From: Frigoribacterium sp. Leaf8
GTDB taxonomy: Bacteria > Actinomycetota > Actinomycetes > Actinomycetales > Microbacteriaceae
Assembly: GCF_001421165.1 (NCBI RefSeq)
Contig: NZ_LMKB01000008.1
Coordinates: 1,570-65,569 of the forward strand
Direction: 5' to 3'
DNA length: 64,000 bases
Of this stretch, positions 1 through 8,564 are shown piece by piece; position 1 is the stretch's first letter, and each line of letters starts with the position of its first letter. Under the pieces are notes generated by a model. The model ran no database searches and was not told where the DNA came from. It worked only from the letters and a program-made list of their open reading frames with translations. The position numbers and the translations under genes are program-made.

Positions 1-103
1 GAAGCTTCGCTCCGCCCGCACCTTTGGGGTGACAAGTGATTACTTTACGCAGCCCGAGACGGGTATGGCCAAACTTCGTGCATCCCGGGCGTGTCGCCCG
101 CCA

Positions 104-119
104 CGTCCCCACGGGGACG
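104..119 (-). terminator. Short hairpin after the YeiH-like gene
   Basis: A 6-bp stem (CGTCCC/GGGACG) with a four-base loop lies a few bases beyond the stop codon of the YeiH-like gene. It could terminate the leuB-ilvE-FAH-YeiH transcript. There is no clear U-tract. The remaining bases upstream (1-103) hold no gene I can support. Confidence 0.35.
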
Positions 120-125
120 CCGACG

Positions 126-1142
126 CTACCCCAGGGGCAGCACGAGCACGGCGCCCAGGGACACCGAGGCGATGACGATCCACGAGGCCAGGCCCACGAG
201 GAAGGCGCGGCCGCCGGTGCGGACGAGGCGCTCGAGGCGGATGCCCGACCCGAGGCCGACGAGTGCGAGCCCGAGCAGGACCGACTGGACCGTCCCCGCG
301 ATCGCGAGCAGCGCCTCCGGAACCGGGATCACCGTCCGGACGACGACCGCGACGGCGAAGCCGACGACGAACAACGGCACGATCGGCGGCCGGGCGCCGG
401 CGTCGGCACCCCGCCGACGGACCACGGTCGACGTGATCGCCACGATTGGCGCGAGCATCAGGACCCGCGTGAGCTTGACGACGACCGCGATCGCGAGAGC
501 GGCCGCTCCGGCGGTCTGCGCCGTGGCGACCACCTGACCGACGTCGTGCACGCTCGCCCCCACCCAGGCGCCGAACTCGCGGTCGGTCAGGCCGACCCAC
601 CCGCGGATCAGGGGCAGGACGGCGATCGCGAGCGTGCCGAACAACGTGACCAGAGCGACGGGAGTCGCGGCGTCCTTGCCACGATCGCGGGTCACGGCAC
701 TCATCGCGCCGATCGCCGACGCCCCGCAGATCGAGAAGCCGGCCGCGAGCAGGAGGGGTTGGTCACCGGGGAGCCGGGCCCATCGGCCGAGCAGGTAGGT
801 GACCGCGAACGTGAGCCCGAGGATCGCGATCACGACGACCACCGTCGTCCACCCGAGCCCGGCGACGTCGACGAGGCTGAGCTGGAGCCCGAGCAAGACG
901 ACGCCGATGCGCAACAGTCGCTTCGAGGCGAAGGTCAGTCCGGGCTTGGCGCTGCCGTCGATCACCGGGCGGAGGGGCCGGACCTGGGCGGCCGCGATGC
1001 CGAGCAGGACGCACCAGGTCAGGACGGGGACCGCCGGCAACACGAGGTGCAGGCCCCACGCCGCCCCGTAGGCGACCCCGGCCAACAGGAGCCCCCGCAC
1101 CGGATTCGCGCGCGGCGGCGCGTCGACGGCGGCGGGGCTCAC
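126..1142 (-). CDS. YeiH-family putative sulfate exporter (membrane protein)
   Basis: Predicted 338-residue integral membrane protein with about ten hydrophobic segments, spread evenly from residue 17 onward. The conserved stretch with CGASAIGAMSAV about 40% along, and the following GAWVGASVHDVGQVV, are typical of the YeiH/Cons_hypoth698 family, often annotated as putative sulfate exporters. The substrate of the family is not firmly known. It starts with GTG nine bases after the stop of the FAH-family gene on the same strand, so it probably ends the leuB-ilvE-FAH transcript. Length and residue composition are normal for the family. Family assignment is secure, transport role is inference. Confidence 0.85.
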   Translation of the reverse strand: MSPAAVDAPPRANPVRGLLLAGVAYGAAWGLHLVLPAVPVLTWCVLLGIAAAQVRPLRPVIDGSAKPGLTFASKRLLRIGVVLLGLQLSLVDVAGLGWTTVVVVIAILGLTFAVTYLLGRWARLPGDQPLLLAAGFSICGASAIGAMSAVTRDRGKDAATPVALVTLFGTLAIAVLPLIRGWVGLTDREFGAWVGASVHDVGQVVATAQTAGAAALAIAVVVKLTRVLMLAPIVAITSTVVRRRGADAGARPPIVPLFVVGFAVAVVVRTVIPVPEALLAIAGTVQSVLLGLALVGLGSGIRLERLVRTGGRAFLVGLASWIVIASVSLGAVLVLPLG

Positions 1143-1151
1143 CGGGCGGGC

Positions 1152-1922
1152 CTAGACCCGGTTCTTGGCGGGGTTGATCAACGAGCCGAGGCCCGAGATC
1201 GCGACCTCGACGGTCTGGCCCGCCGTGAACGGACCGATGCCGGCGGGCGTGCCGGTCAGGATGACGTCACCCGGCAGCAGGGTGAAGACGTCCGTGACGT
1301 ACTCGATCAGCTCGGGGATCTTGTGGATCATCTGCATCGTCGACTCGCGCTGCATGACCTCGCCGTCCACCCGGGTCTCGATGGTGGCATCCGCCCAGTC
1401 GAATTCGTTCTCGATGTAGGGGCCGAGGGGCAGGAAGGTGTCGTAGCCCTTCGCTCGGGTCCACTGGCCGTCGGCGTTCTGCACGTCGCGGGCCGTGACG
1501 TCGTTGGCGACGGTGTAGCCGAACACCACGTCCTGGTAGTCCTCGGCCTTCACGCGCTTGGCGATCGACCCGATGACGATGGCGAGTTCGCCTTCGAAGT
1601 CGACCCGGCCGACGTCGGGCGGGAGCTGGATCGAGTCGCCGAAACCGATGACCGTCGTGTTGGGCTTGAGGAACAGGATGGGCGCCTCGGGCGCGGACTG
1701 GCCGAGCTCGTCGGCGTGGTCCTGGTAGTTCAGGCCGACTCCGACGACCTTGGACCGCGGGATCACCGGCGCGAGCAACTTGGCCTGACGCAGGGAGACC
1801 CGCTCGCCCGTCGTCTCGTACCCGCTGTACATGGGATCACCGGCGAGGACGATGAGCTCGCGCTCGTCGACGATGCCGTAGCGGGGGTCTTCTCCGGGCG
1901 TGGCGAAACGGGCGATCTTCAC
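1152..1922 (-). CDS. Fumarylacetoacetate hydrolase (FAH) family protein
   Basis: 256-residue FAH-fold enzyme. A short N-terminal cap is followed by the catalytic barrel. The metal-ligand region DFEGELAIVIG, then NDVTARD, and the C-terminal LLPGDVILTGTPAGIG are all present. Family members hydrolyse or isomerise beta-diketo acids such as fumarylpyruvate or HHDD, or decarboxylate oxaloacetate. The substrate here cannot be told from sequence. The GTG start overlaps the TGA stop of ilvE by four bases (GTGA), which indicates translational coupling. Its place behind leuB and ilvE suggests it could deal with a keto-acid by-product of leucine metabolism, but that is inference. Confidence 0.9.
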   Translation of the reverse strand: MKIARFATPGEDPRYGIVDERELIVLAGDPMYSGYETTGERVSLRQAKLLAPVIPRSKVVGVGLNYQDHADELGQSAPEAPILFLKPNTTVIGFGDSIQLPPDVGRVDFEGELAIVIGSIAKRVKAEDYQDVVFGYTVANDVTARDVQNADGQWTRAKGYDTFLPLGPYIENEFDWADATIETRVDGEVMQRESTMQMIHKIPELIEYVTDVFTLLPGDVILTGTPAGIGPFTAGQTVEVAISGLGSLINPAKNRV

Positions 1923-3052
1923 GCGTCGAGCCTAGTCATCCAGCCGTGGACATCGGGACGGCGGCCGTACTGGATGTCGGTCAGCTCTTCGCGCAGGGAC
2001 ATGGTCAGTTCTCCACCGGTCGCGGCGGGCGACCCGATGTGGATGCCCTCGCCCTTGAGTTCGGCGATCGGGACGACGACGGCGGCCGTGCCGCACGCGA
2101 AGACCTCGACGATGTCGCCGGACTCGACGCCGTCACGCCACTCGTCGATCGTCACGCGACGACGCTCGACGCGGTGGCCCCGGGCCTCGGCCAACTCGAG
2201 GATCGAGTCACGGGTGATGCCCTCGAGGATCGAGTCGCTGTCGGGGGTGACGAGGGTGCCGTCCTTCTTGACGAGCACCACGTTCATCCCGCCGAGCTCT
2301 TCGATGTAGTTGCTCTCGGACGAGTCGAGGAACAGCACCTGCTGGCAGCCGTTCTCGTAGGCCTCCTGCTGCGGCAGCAGGGACGACGCGTAGTTGCCGC
2401 CGGTCTTTGCCGCACCCGTGCCGCCCTTGCCTGCTCGGGCGTAGTTCGTGGTCAGCCAGATCGAGACCGGAGAGACGCCGCCGCTGAAGTAGGCCCCGGC
2501 CGGACTCGCGATCACGTGGTACGACACCTCGTGGGCGGCCCGGACCCCCAGGAACGCCTCGGTGGCGATCATGAACGGCCGGAGGTACAGGCTCGTCTCG
2601 GGGGCCGACGGCACCCAGTCGAGATCGGCCCGCACGAGTTGGCGGACCGACTCGACGAAGTCGTCGGTGCTGAGCTCGGGCAGCGCGAGTCGGCGGGCCG
2701 AGCGCTGCAGGCGGCGACCGTTGGCGTCCGGCCGGAACGACCAGACCGAACCGTCGGCGTGCCGGTAGGCCTTCATGCCCTCGAAGATCTCTTGCGCGTA
2801 GTGCAGCACCGACGCCGACGGGTCGAGCTGCAGCGGGCCGTACGGGTGGACGGACGCCGCGTGCCACCCGTCGGCGAGGGTCCACTCGATGGTCACCATG
2901 TGGTCGGTGAAGTGCTTGCCGAAGCCGGGGTCGCTGAGGATCGTCTCGCGTTCGGCGTCGTCGCGTGCCGTCTCGGACGGCGTCAGCTCGAACTGCAGCG
3001 GGAAGTCGGCCGAGTCGTCGGTCGGGGCGGAGACGTTGTCGGTGGTGGTCAT
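1919..3052 (-). CDS. ilvE: Branched-chain amino acid aminotransferase
   Basis: 377-residue class IV (fold-type IV) PLP aminotransferase that interconverts branched-chain 2-oxo acids and Leu, Ile and Val with glutamate. It shows the long actinobacterial IlvE N-terminus, then YAQEIFEGMKAYR, then the PLP-lysine region AAKTGGNYASSL near residue 220. The substrate-loop region EELGGMNVV and GITRDSIL follow. Its ATG lies eight bases after the leuB stop, and an AAGGGC ribosome-binding site sits at the junction, so leuB and ilvE are almost certainly co-transcribed. The stop overlaps the next gene start. Confidence 0.96.
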   Translation of the reverse strand: MTTTDNVSAPTDDSADFPLQFELTPSETARDDAERETILSDPGFGKHFTDHMVTIEWTLADGWHAASVHPYGPLQLDPSASVLHYAQEIFEGMKAYRHADGSVWSFRPDANGRRLQRSARRLALPELSTDDFVESVRQLVRADLDWVPSAPETSLYLRPFMIATEAFLGVRAAHEVSYHVIASPAGAYFSGGVSPVSIWLTTNYARAGKGGTGAAKTGGNYASSLLPQQEAYENGCQQVLFLDSSESNYIEELGGMNVVLVKKDGTLVTPDSDSILEGITRDSILELAEARGHRVERRRVTIDEWRDGVESGDIVEVFACGTAAVVVPIAELKGEGIHIGSPAATGGELTMSLREELTDIQYGRRPDVHGWMTRLDA

Positions 3053-3060
3053 GATGCCCT

Positions 3061-4146
3061 TCAGGCGGAGGCAGACGGGGACAGGGTGCGCACGCGGTCG
3101 GCGATCGCCGTGCCGATCTCGTCCGTGCGGCGGGCGGGGACGGACGCGTCACGCGAGGCGCGGTCGGCGATGTCGGCGTCGACGGCCCGGGTGACGCGGG
3201 CGGCCGCGTCGGGCAGGCCGAGGTGGTCGAGCAGGAGGGCGACGGAGAGGATCGCCGCCGTCGGGTCGGCCTTCTGCTGACCGGCGATGTCGGGGGCCGA
3301 GCCGTGCACGGGCTCGAACATGCTCGGGAAAGCGCCGTCGGGGTTGAGGTTGCCCGATGCCGCGAGCCCGATGCCGCCGCTGATGGCGCCGGCGAGGTCG
3401 GTGAGGATGTCGCCGAAGAGGTTGTCGGTGACGATGACGTCGAACCGGGAGGGGTCGACCACGAGGTGGATGGTGGCCGCGTCGACGTGCTGGTAGTCGA
3501 CGGCGACGTCGGGGTACTCGGCGGCCACGGCGTCGACGGTGCGCTGCCAGAGGCTGCCCGAGAACACGAGCACGTTGGTCTTGTGCACGAGGGTCAGGTG
3601 CCCACGGCGACCGCGGGCCTTCTCGAAGGCGAAACGCACGACGCGCTCGACGCCGTGCGCCGTGTTGACGCTGACCTCGTTCGCGATCTCGTGCGGCGTG
3701 CCCTGCCGCAGCGCGCCTCCGTTGCCGACGTAGGGACCCTCGGTGCCCTCGCGGACGACGACGAAGTCGACCTCGCCGGGCGCCGAGAGCGGCGACGGGA
3801 CGCCGGGATGGACCTTGGTGGGCCGCAGGTTGACGTAGTGGTCGAGGGCGAAGCGCAGCTTCAGCAACAGGCCACGCTCGATGATGCCGCCCGCCAGCCG
3901 CGGGTCGCGGGGGTCGCCGCCCACCGCTCCGAGCAGGATCGCGTCATGCGACGCGACGGCCGTCAGGTCGTCGTCGGTCAGGATGTCGCCCGTCTCGAGG
4001 TAGCGCGCCGCACCCAGCGAGAAGGTCGTGACCTCGAACGTCGCGTCGTCGCCGGCCGCGACCTCGAGCACCTTGAGGGCCTCCGCGACCACCTCGGGGC
4101 CGATGCCGTCTCCGGGGATGGCGGCGAGTCTGACGGTGCGGGGCAT
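3061..4146 (-). CDS. leuB: 3-isopropylmalate dehydrogenase
   Basis: 361-residue NAD-dependent dehydrogenase of leucine biosynthesis, which oxidises and decarboxylates 3-isopropylmalate to 2-ketoisocaproate. Visible features are the N-terminal [11 protein letters not shown], the dehydrogenase signature region [18 protein letters not shown], and the C-terminal [12 protein letters not shown] adenine-binding loop. The reading frame stays open far upstream, but the ATG at 4144-4146 is right. It is preceded by AGGAGAACC and begins the family N-terminus [12 protein letters not shown]. It is the first gene of the leuB-ilvE-FAH-YeiH chain. The upstream gap contains a TAAAGT-like -10 around 4160-4175. 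Confidence 0.96.
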   Translation of the reverse strand: MPRTVRLAAIPGDGIGPEVVAEALKVLEVAAGDDATFEVTTFSLGAARYLETGDILTDDDLTAVASHDAILLGAVGGDPRDPRLAGGIIERGLLLKLRFALDHYVNLRPTKVHPGVPSPLSAPGEVDFVVVREGTEGPYVGNGGALRQGTPHEIANEVSVNTAHGVERVVRFAFEKARGRRGHLTLVHKTNVLVFSGSLWQRTVDAVAAEYPDVAVDYQHVDAATIHLVVDPSRFDVIVTDNLFGDILTDLAGAISGGIGLAASGNLNPDGAFPSMFEPVHGSAPDIAGQQKADPTAAILSVALLLDHLGLPDAAARVTRAVDADIADRASRDASVPARRTDEIGTAIADRVRTLSPSASA

Positions 4147-4225
4147 GGTTCTCCTGGCGTCTCGGGGGGCTCGCCACACTTTACTAGTGGGCAGGTGGGC
4201 CGCGCGGGCCCCGCGGCCGGCTCGG

Positions 4226-4245
4226 GCCACCCGTGCCGGGGTGGC
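4226..4245 (-). terminator. Hairpin after the MFS exporter gene
   Basis: A GCCACCC / GGGTGGC stem with a six-base loop lies about 17 bases beyond the MFS stop, in the gap before leuB starts. It probably separates the two minus-strand units. Confidence 0.4.
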
Positions 4246-4262
4246 TCGGACGACCCGGGGCC

Positions 4263-5807
4263 TCAGTCGGCCGAGGAGGCGCGGCGGAGGGTCGTGAGGG
4301 CGACCACCACCGCGGCGACCATCACCAGTGCCCCGACCCCGGCCGTGGCGACGAGACCGTGGTCGAAGGCGTCGGTGGCGGCGCGCAGCAGGGGGCCCGC
4401 GAGCGACTCGGGCAGCCCGTCGGAGACCGCCACCGCGCCTCCCAGGGTCTCGCGGGCCGCCTCGCCCGCCTCGGTGGGCACGCCGGCGGGCACGACCAGG
4501 GCACCCCGGTAGATGGCGGTCAACATGCTGCCGAGCACGGCGGTTCCGAGGACGGCACCGACCTCGTAGGCGGTCTCGGACACCGCCGAGGCAGCCCCGG
4601 CCCGGTTCGCGGGCACGGCCGCGATGATCAGGTCGTTCGAGATCGTCTCGGCCGCGCCGACGCCCAGGCCGACGAAGGCGAAGGCCACGACGAACACGAC
4701 CACGGGGGCCCCGGCGCCGGTGGCGAAGACCGCCGCGTAGGCGAGCGCGGCCGAGGCGAGGCCGATCGCGACGATGGTGCGCGGGCGGAGCCACCGGACG
4801 ACCCGCACGACGCCGAGGCCCGCCAGGATCATCACCGCGAGACCGGGCACCAGCGTCAGCGCGGCCTGCAAGGGCCGCAGCCCCACGACGAGTTGCAGGT
4901 GCTGGGTCGTGAAGAACAGGAAGGCCACGAGCGCCACGACGGCGAGCAGGTTGACCAGGACCGATCCGGCGAACACCGGGTTCGTGAAGAGCCGCACGTC
5001 GAGCAGCGGACGCGGGCGGGCGAGCTGACGCCGGACGAACAGCCAGCCCGAGCCCACGCCGACCACCGCCAGGGCGGCGACGGGCCAGACGAAGCCGTCG
5101 GTCGCGAGCAGCTTGATCGCCGCGACGACCGGCGCCATGGCCGCGAGCGACAGCAGCACCGAGAACGGGTCGGCCGGCCCCGGCGCGGGATCGCGGCTCT
5201 CGGTGAGCAGCAGCGGGCCGGCGATCAGCAGGGGGACGAGCACGGGCACCGCGACGAGGAACACCGAGCCCCAGGCGAAGTGCTCGAGGAGCACGCCGCC
5301 GACGATGGGGCCCAGGGCCGATCCGGCGGCGAAGCCCGAGGCCCAGACGGCGATCGCGAGCCGGCGCTGCTCACGGTCGAGGAAGGTGCTGCGCAGCAGC
5401 GAGAGGGTCGCCGGCATGATCATCGCGCCGAAGAAGCCCAGCACGGCTCGTGCCGTGATGAGCTGCTCGGCGCTCGTGGAGAACGCGGCGAGCACCGAGA
5501 CGACGGCGAATCCGCTCGCACCGGTGAGCAGCAGCTTGCGGCGGCCGAACCGGTCGCCCATCGACCCCATGGCCACGAGCAGGCCGGCGAGGACGAGCGA
5601 GTAGACGTCGACGATCCAGAGTTGGCCCGCGGCGCTCGGCTGCAGTGCGGTCGAGATCTCGGGCAGGGCGAAGCTCAGCACCGTGTTGTCGACCGAGACG
5701 AGCAGCACCGGCAGCATGAGCACGACCAACGCGGCCCACTGTCGTCGGCCGGCACGCGGCGGGACGCCGGTCGGGGTCGTGGCGGTGACGGTGGCGGGGC
5801 GGGTCAT
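4263..5807 (-). CDS. MFS drug:H+ antiporter, DHA2 (14-TM) family
   Basis: 514-residue multidrug exporter of the EmrB/QacA type with about 14 membrane segments. MFS motif C-like and motif A features are visible: [17 protein letters not shown] in the first helix, [13 protein letters not shown] between helices 2 and 3, and a Gly/Pro-rich fifth helix ([15 protein letters not shown]). The frame is open upstream, but the ATG at 5805-5807 gives the normal N-terminus and has GAGAG before it. It is divergent from a TetR gene, and paired palindromes between them suggest repression by that TetR protein. The substrate is unknown. The last codons (encoding RRASS) contain one copy of the GGAGGCGCGG motif. 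Confidence 0.93.
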   Translation of the reverse strand: MTRPATVTATTPTGVPPRAGRRQWAALVVLMLPVLLVSVDNTVLSFALPEISTALQPSAAGQLWIVDVYSLVLAGLLVAMGSMGDRFGRRKLLLTGASGFAVVSVLAAFSTSAEQLITARAVLGFFGAMIMPATLSLLRSTFLDREQRRLAIAVWASGFAAGSALGPIVGGVLLEHFAWGSVFLVAVPVLVPLLIAGPLLLTESRDPAPGPADPFSVLLSLAAMAPVVAAIKLLATDGFVWPVAALAVVGVGSGWLFVRRQLARPRPLLDVRLFTNPVFAGSVLVNLLAVVALVAFLFFTTQHLQLVVGLRPLQAALTLVPGLAVMILAGLGVVRVVRWLRPRTIVAIGLASAALAYAAVFATGAGAPVVVFVVAFAFVGLGVGAAETISNDLIIAAVPANRAGAASAVSETAYEVGAVLGTAVLGSMLTAIYRGALVVPAGVPTEAGEAARETLGGAVAVSDGLPESLAGPLLRAATDAFDHGLVATAGVGALVMVAAVVVALTTLRRASSAD

Positions 5808-5902
5808 GGCGTTCTCTCGCGGTCGGTGGAGTGGTGGGTCGATCGACGGTGCGCGCACCGCCTGGCGGCGGCGGCCCGACGAGGGCAGGAGGCGCGGTGC
5901 CG

Positions 5903-5938
5903 ACCGTCCGGACGGTACAGTTACACCGTCCAGACGGT
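5903..5938. promoter_or_regulatory. Two palindromic operators between MFS and TetR genes
   Basis: ACCGTCCGGACGGT (5903-5916, perfect 14-bp palindrome) is followed 22 bases later by ACCGTCCAGACGGT (5925-5938, same arms). Each is followed by ACAGT. Two helical turns separate them, as expected for cooperative binding of TetR dimers. They lie 12-47 bases upstream of the TetR ATG, in the promoter zone of both divergent genes. Confidence 0.75.
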
Positions 5939-5949
5939 ACAGTAACAGA

Positions 5950-6516
5950 ATGAGCCCTCGACCGTCAGCCCGGGAATCGATGCTCGACACGTTCGAGACG
6001 CTCGTCGTCGACGACGGCGAACGCGCCGCGACCTTCGATGCCGTGGCCGCCGCGGCCGGGGTCTCGAAAGGCGGCCTGCTCTACCACTTCCCCACGCGCG
6101 AGGCGCTGGTCGACGCCCTCGTCGACCGCCTCACCGCGCTGCTCGACGACGACGTCGCGGCGATGACCAGCGCGCCGGAGGGCGTCGTGGACTACTTCGT
6201 CCGCACCTCGTCACCCGCGGCCATCCCGGCCGACGACCCGCTCGACCGCTGCATCACCGCCGTCTCGAACCTCGCGTCGAGCGGACGCCACCCCCGGGCA
6301 CTCGAGGCCCTCACCGCCATGCAGTCCCGCTGGCACCAGGTCGTCCTCGACGCCGTCGGCGACCCCGCGGTCGCCCGGGTGGTGTCGCTCGTCTCCGACG
6401 GGCTCTACTTCACGCCGCGGCCCTTCTCACCGGTGGACTCGGGCGGTGACCCGCGCCATGACACGTCGATCGACGACGTCATCGCCGTGCTGCAGCGTCT
6501 CGTGCCGCGACGCTGA
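5950..6516 (+). CDS. TetR-family repressor of the divergent MFS exporter
   Basis: 188-residue TetR regulator. The N-terminal helix-turn-helix spans about residues 20-50, ending in VSKGGLLYHFPTREALVDALVDR, which is the typical TetR recognition helix plus the start of the linker. The ligand-binding C-terminal domain resembles the TetR_C_33 type. I start it at ATG 5950, because the frame open upstream runs through the operator and into the MFS gene. The paired palindromes immediately upstream suggest that it controls itself and the MFS exporter. The ligand is unknown. Confidence 0.9.
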   Translation: MSPRPSARESMLDTFETLVVDDGERAATFDAVAAAAGVSKGGLLYHFPTREALVDALVDRLTALLDDDVAAMTSAPEGVVDYFVRTSSPAAIPADDPLDRCITAVSNLASSGRHPRALEALTAMQSRWHQVVLDAVGDPAVARVVSLVSDGLYFTPRPFSPVDSGGDPRHDTSIDDVIAVLQRLVPRR

Positions 6517-6537
6517 CCCGTGCCTCCTGCGGTCCGG

Positions 6538-7599
6538 TCAGACGGCGACGATGCAGGCGGGGCTGCCGAGGGTGAACAGGTCGACGGGGGCCCCGGGCAG
6601 ACCGGTGGCCTCGTCGACGGGCAGCACCGAGACGGTGTCGGAACCCTGGTTGGCGCAGTAGAGCAGGCCGTCGGCGATGGTGAAATGCCGCGGCCACTCG
6701 CCGCCGCACGGCACCTGACCGACCAGGCGGAGCCTCGAGGGCTCACCGCCGTCGGACCCGCCCTCGGCGTCGACCGAGGTCTCGAGCACGCTGATCGTGT
6801 CGCGGCCGCGCGTGGCGACGTAGACCCGCGAGTCGTGGACGGCCAGGTGCGACGGGAGGTCTCCCCGCTCGTCCGGCTCGCCCTCGACGACCGCCACCGA
6901 GTACGGGATGACGAGCTCGTCACCCTGCCTCCGGACGACGTACAGACGGGCGTCGAGCTCGCCCACGACGAGCAGGTCGTCGCCGAGGAAGGCGAGGTGC
7001 CGCGGGCCCGAGCCCGCGGGCATCGGGTGCACGCCGACGATCGACGGTTCGAGCGTGACGACGTCGACGGCGACCTCGATCAGCCGGTCGGTGCCGAGGT
7101 CGCTGACCAGGTGGGTGCCCCACGGGGTCGCGACGATCTGGTGGGCGTGCGGCCCGCCCTGGCGGTCGGCGACCGGGCCGGAACCCGACGGGAGCGCGAC
7201 GGTCGCCGTCACGCGTGCCGGGTCGGTGGCCTCGGAGCTGAGCACGCCGAAGGTGCCGCCGACGTAGTTCGCGACGAGCAGGGCGTTCGAGGCCGGGTCG
7301 TGGGCGATGTGACAGGGCGAGGCACCGCCGGACGCCGCGACGCCGGCCTCGACCAGGCGGCCCGCGGCGATCGTGTACGACAGCACGCGGCCCTCGTTCG
7401 TCTCGGCGACCGCGTGCAGGGCCCCCTCGGTGACGACGAGGAACGACGGGTCGTCGGCCTCGACGACCTGCCCAGCCTGCCAGCGACCGTCGGCCCTCGA
7501 CCGCTCGAGGACGGTGATGCCGAGGCCGTGGCCACCGCTGACCGCGGTGTACGAACCGACGTAGAGACGCTGGGGGCCGGACGGGCCGAGGTCGCTCAT
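6538..7599 (-). CDS. Lactonase family (6-phosphogluconolactonase-like) beta-propeller
   Basis: 353-residue protein of the YbhE/Pgl lactonase family, a seven-bladed beta-propeller. Repeating blades each end in short strands such as LYVGSYTA, HAVAETNEG, LLVANYVGG, HLVSDLGTD, VYVATRGRDTISV and LYCANQGSDTVSV. The conserved SPCHIAHDP, GGPHAHQ and GEWPRHF histidine motifs are present. Members hydrolyse 6-phosphogluconolactone or other sugar lactones. The ATG overlaps the stop of the chorismate mutase gene by four bases (ATGA), so the two are translationally coupled. Confidence 0.9.
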   Translation of the reverse strand: MSDLGPSGPQRLYVGSYTAVSGGHGLGITVLERSRADGRWQAGQVVEADDPSFLVVTEGALHAVAETNEGRVLSYTIAAGRLVEAGVAASGGASPCHIAHDPASNALLVANYVGGTFGVLSSEATDPARVTATVALPSGSGPVADRQGGPHAHQIVATPWGTHLVSDLGTDRLIEVAVDVVTLEPSIVGVHPMPAGSGPRHLAFLGDDLLVVGELDARLYVVRRQGDELVIPYSVAVVEGEPDERGDLPSHLAVHDSRVYVATRGRDTISVLETSVDAEGGSDGGEPSRLRLVGQVPCGGEWPRHFTIADGLLYCANQGSDTVSVLPVDEATGLPGAPVDLFTLGSPACIVAV

Positions 7600-7955
7600 G
7601 CGCGGCCGGCGGTGGGGTCGTCGCCGGCGGCGATGCGCTCGTGGTGGTGGATCACCTCGGCGACGATGAAGTTCAGGAAGGACTCGGCGAAGGCCGGGTC
7701 GAGCCGGGCCTCTTCCGCCAGGCGACGCAGGCGCTGGATCTGCACGCGCTCGCGTTCGGGATCGCTCGCCGGCATGCCCGCCGCCGCCTTGAGCAGGCCG
7801 ACGGACTGCGTGTACTTGAACCGTTCGGCGAGCATGTGGACGAGGGCGGCGTCGATGTTGTCGATGCTCTGGCGGATGCCCGCGAGTTCGTCGATCGCGC
7901 CCTGGTCGGCCGAGCTGAGGGGGCTGTCCGCCCCGAGAGGACTGTCGAGTGCCAT
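7596..7955 (-). CDS. Chorismate mutase (AroQ type)
   Basis: 119-residue all-helical AroQ-class protein, predicted to rearrange chorismate to prephenate for Phe/Tyr synthesis. The core is in order: the first helix IRQSIDNIDAALVHMLAERFKYTQSVGLLKAA (catalytic Arg and Lys region), then DPERERVQIQRLRRLAEEARLDPAFAESFLNFIVAEVIHHHERI. The length matches stand-alone actinobacterial enzymes that have no signal peptide, so it should be cytoplasmic. It lies directly upstream of, and overlaps, the lactonase gene. The functional link between the two is not obvious. Confidence 0.92.
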   Translation of the reverse strand: MALDSPLGADSPLSSADQGAIDELAGIRQSIDNIDAALVHMLAERFKYTQSVGLLKAAAGMPASDPERERVQIQRLRRLAEEARLDPAFAESFLNFIVAEVIHHHERIAAGDDPTAGRA

Positions 7956-8009
7956 GCACCGACCCTATCGGCGCGCCCGACGACGGGGCCGCCGACGGAC
8001 CGCCACGGA

Positions 8010-8049
8010 CGAAGGAGGCGCGTCCCGCTCTCGCAGGACGCGCCTCCTT
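8010..8049 (-). terminator. 15-bp perfect hairpin containing the GGAGGCGCG motif
   Basis: GAAGGAGGCGCGTCC and its exact complement flank a ten-base loop. It sits between the Ohr stop and the chorismate mutase start, 25 bases after Ohr, and is likely the Ohr terminator. It is one of three places in the window where the dispersed GGAGGCGCG motif is present as both arms of a palindrome. Confidence 0.75.
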
Positions 8050-8074
8050 CAGGGCCGGGTCGGCCCGGCCGGGA

Positions 8075-8500
8075 TCAGTCGACCAGCGTGAGCGTGACCT
8101 CGACGTTGCCACGCGTGGCGTTCGAGTACGGGCACACGTGGTGGGCCGCGTCGGCCAGCTCTTGACGACGCTCGGGCTCGACGTTCGGCGTGTAGATGTC
8201 GAGCTCGACCGCGAGGCCGAATCCGCCCTCGCCGTTGCCGCCGATGCCGACGCTCGCCGAGACCTCGGCGTCCTTCGTGTCGACGCCGAGCTTCTTGCCG
8301 GCGCCGTGCATGGCGCTGAGGAAGCAGGCCGCGAAGCCCGCCGCGAACAGCTGCTCGGGGTTGGTGCCCTCGCCGGAGCCACCGAGTTCTTTGGGGGGCC
8401 GCGTGTCGAAGTCGAGTCGGTCGTCTTCGCTGCGGACGTGGCCGTCACGACCCCCACCGGTGGCGTGGGCGATGGCGGTGTAGGCGATGTCGAGTGTCAT
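8075..8500 (-). CDS. ohr: Organic hydroperoxide resistance protein (Ohr/OsmC family)
   Basis: 141-residue OsmC-fold thiol peroxidase that reduces organic hydroperoxides. Both conserved cysteines are present: one in FAAGFAACFLSAM near residue 58 and one in HHVCPYSNATRGNVEV near residue 124. The second motif marks the Ohr rather than the OsmC branch. The frame stays open upstream, but ATG at 8500 gives the family N-terminus. No Shine-Dalgarno is visible, and a TATGGT-like -10 lies only about ten bases upstream, so the mRNA may be nearly leaderless. No MarR/OhrR gene is adjacent. Confidence 0.92.
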   Translation of the reverse strand: MTLDIAYTAIAHATGGGRDGHVRSEDDRLDFDTRPPKELGGSGEGTNPEQLFAAGFAACFLSAMHGAGKKLGVDTKDAEVSASVGIGGNGEGGFGLAVELDIYTPNVEPERRQELADAAHHVCPYSNATRGNVEVTLTLVD

Positions 8501-8564
8501 GAGGAGAAGACCATACCTAGATTCTGGGAGTTGGCTCGGTGGCGGGTGAGTGTGGTAGCGCGGC

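Noticed and set aside
36-2309. Open frame of 757 codons on the plus strand
   Set aside because: It lies antisense to the clear YeiH, FAH and ilvE genes, its product is Arg/Asp/Gly-rich without domains, and it is typical of shadow frames in very GC-rich DNA.
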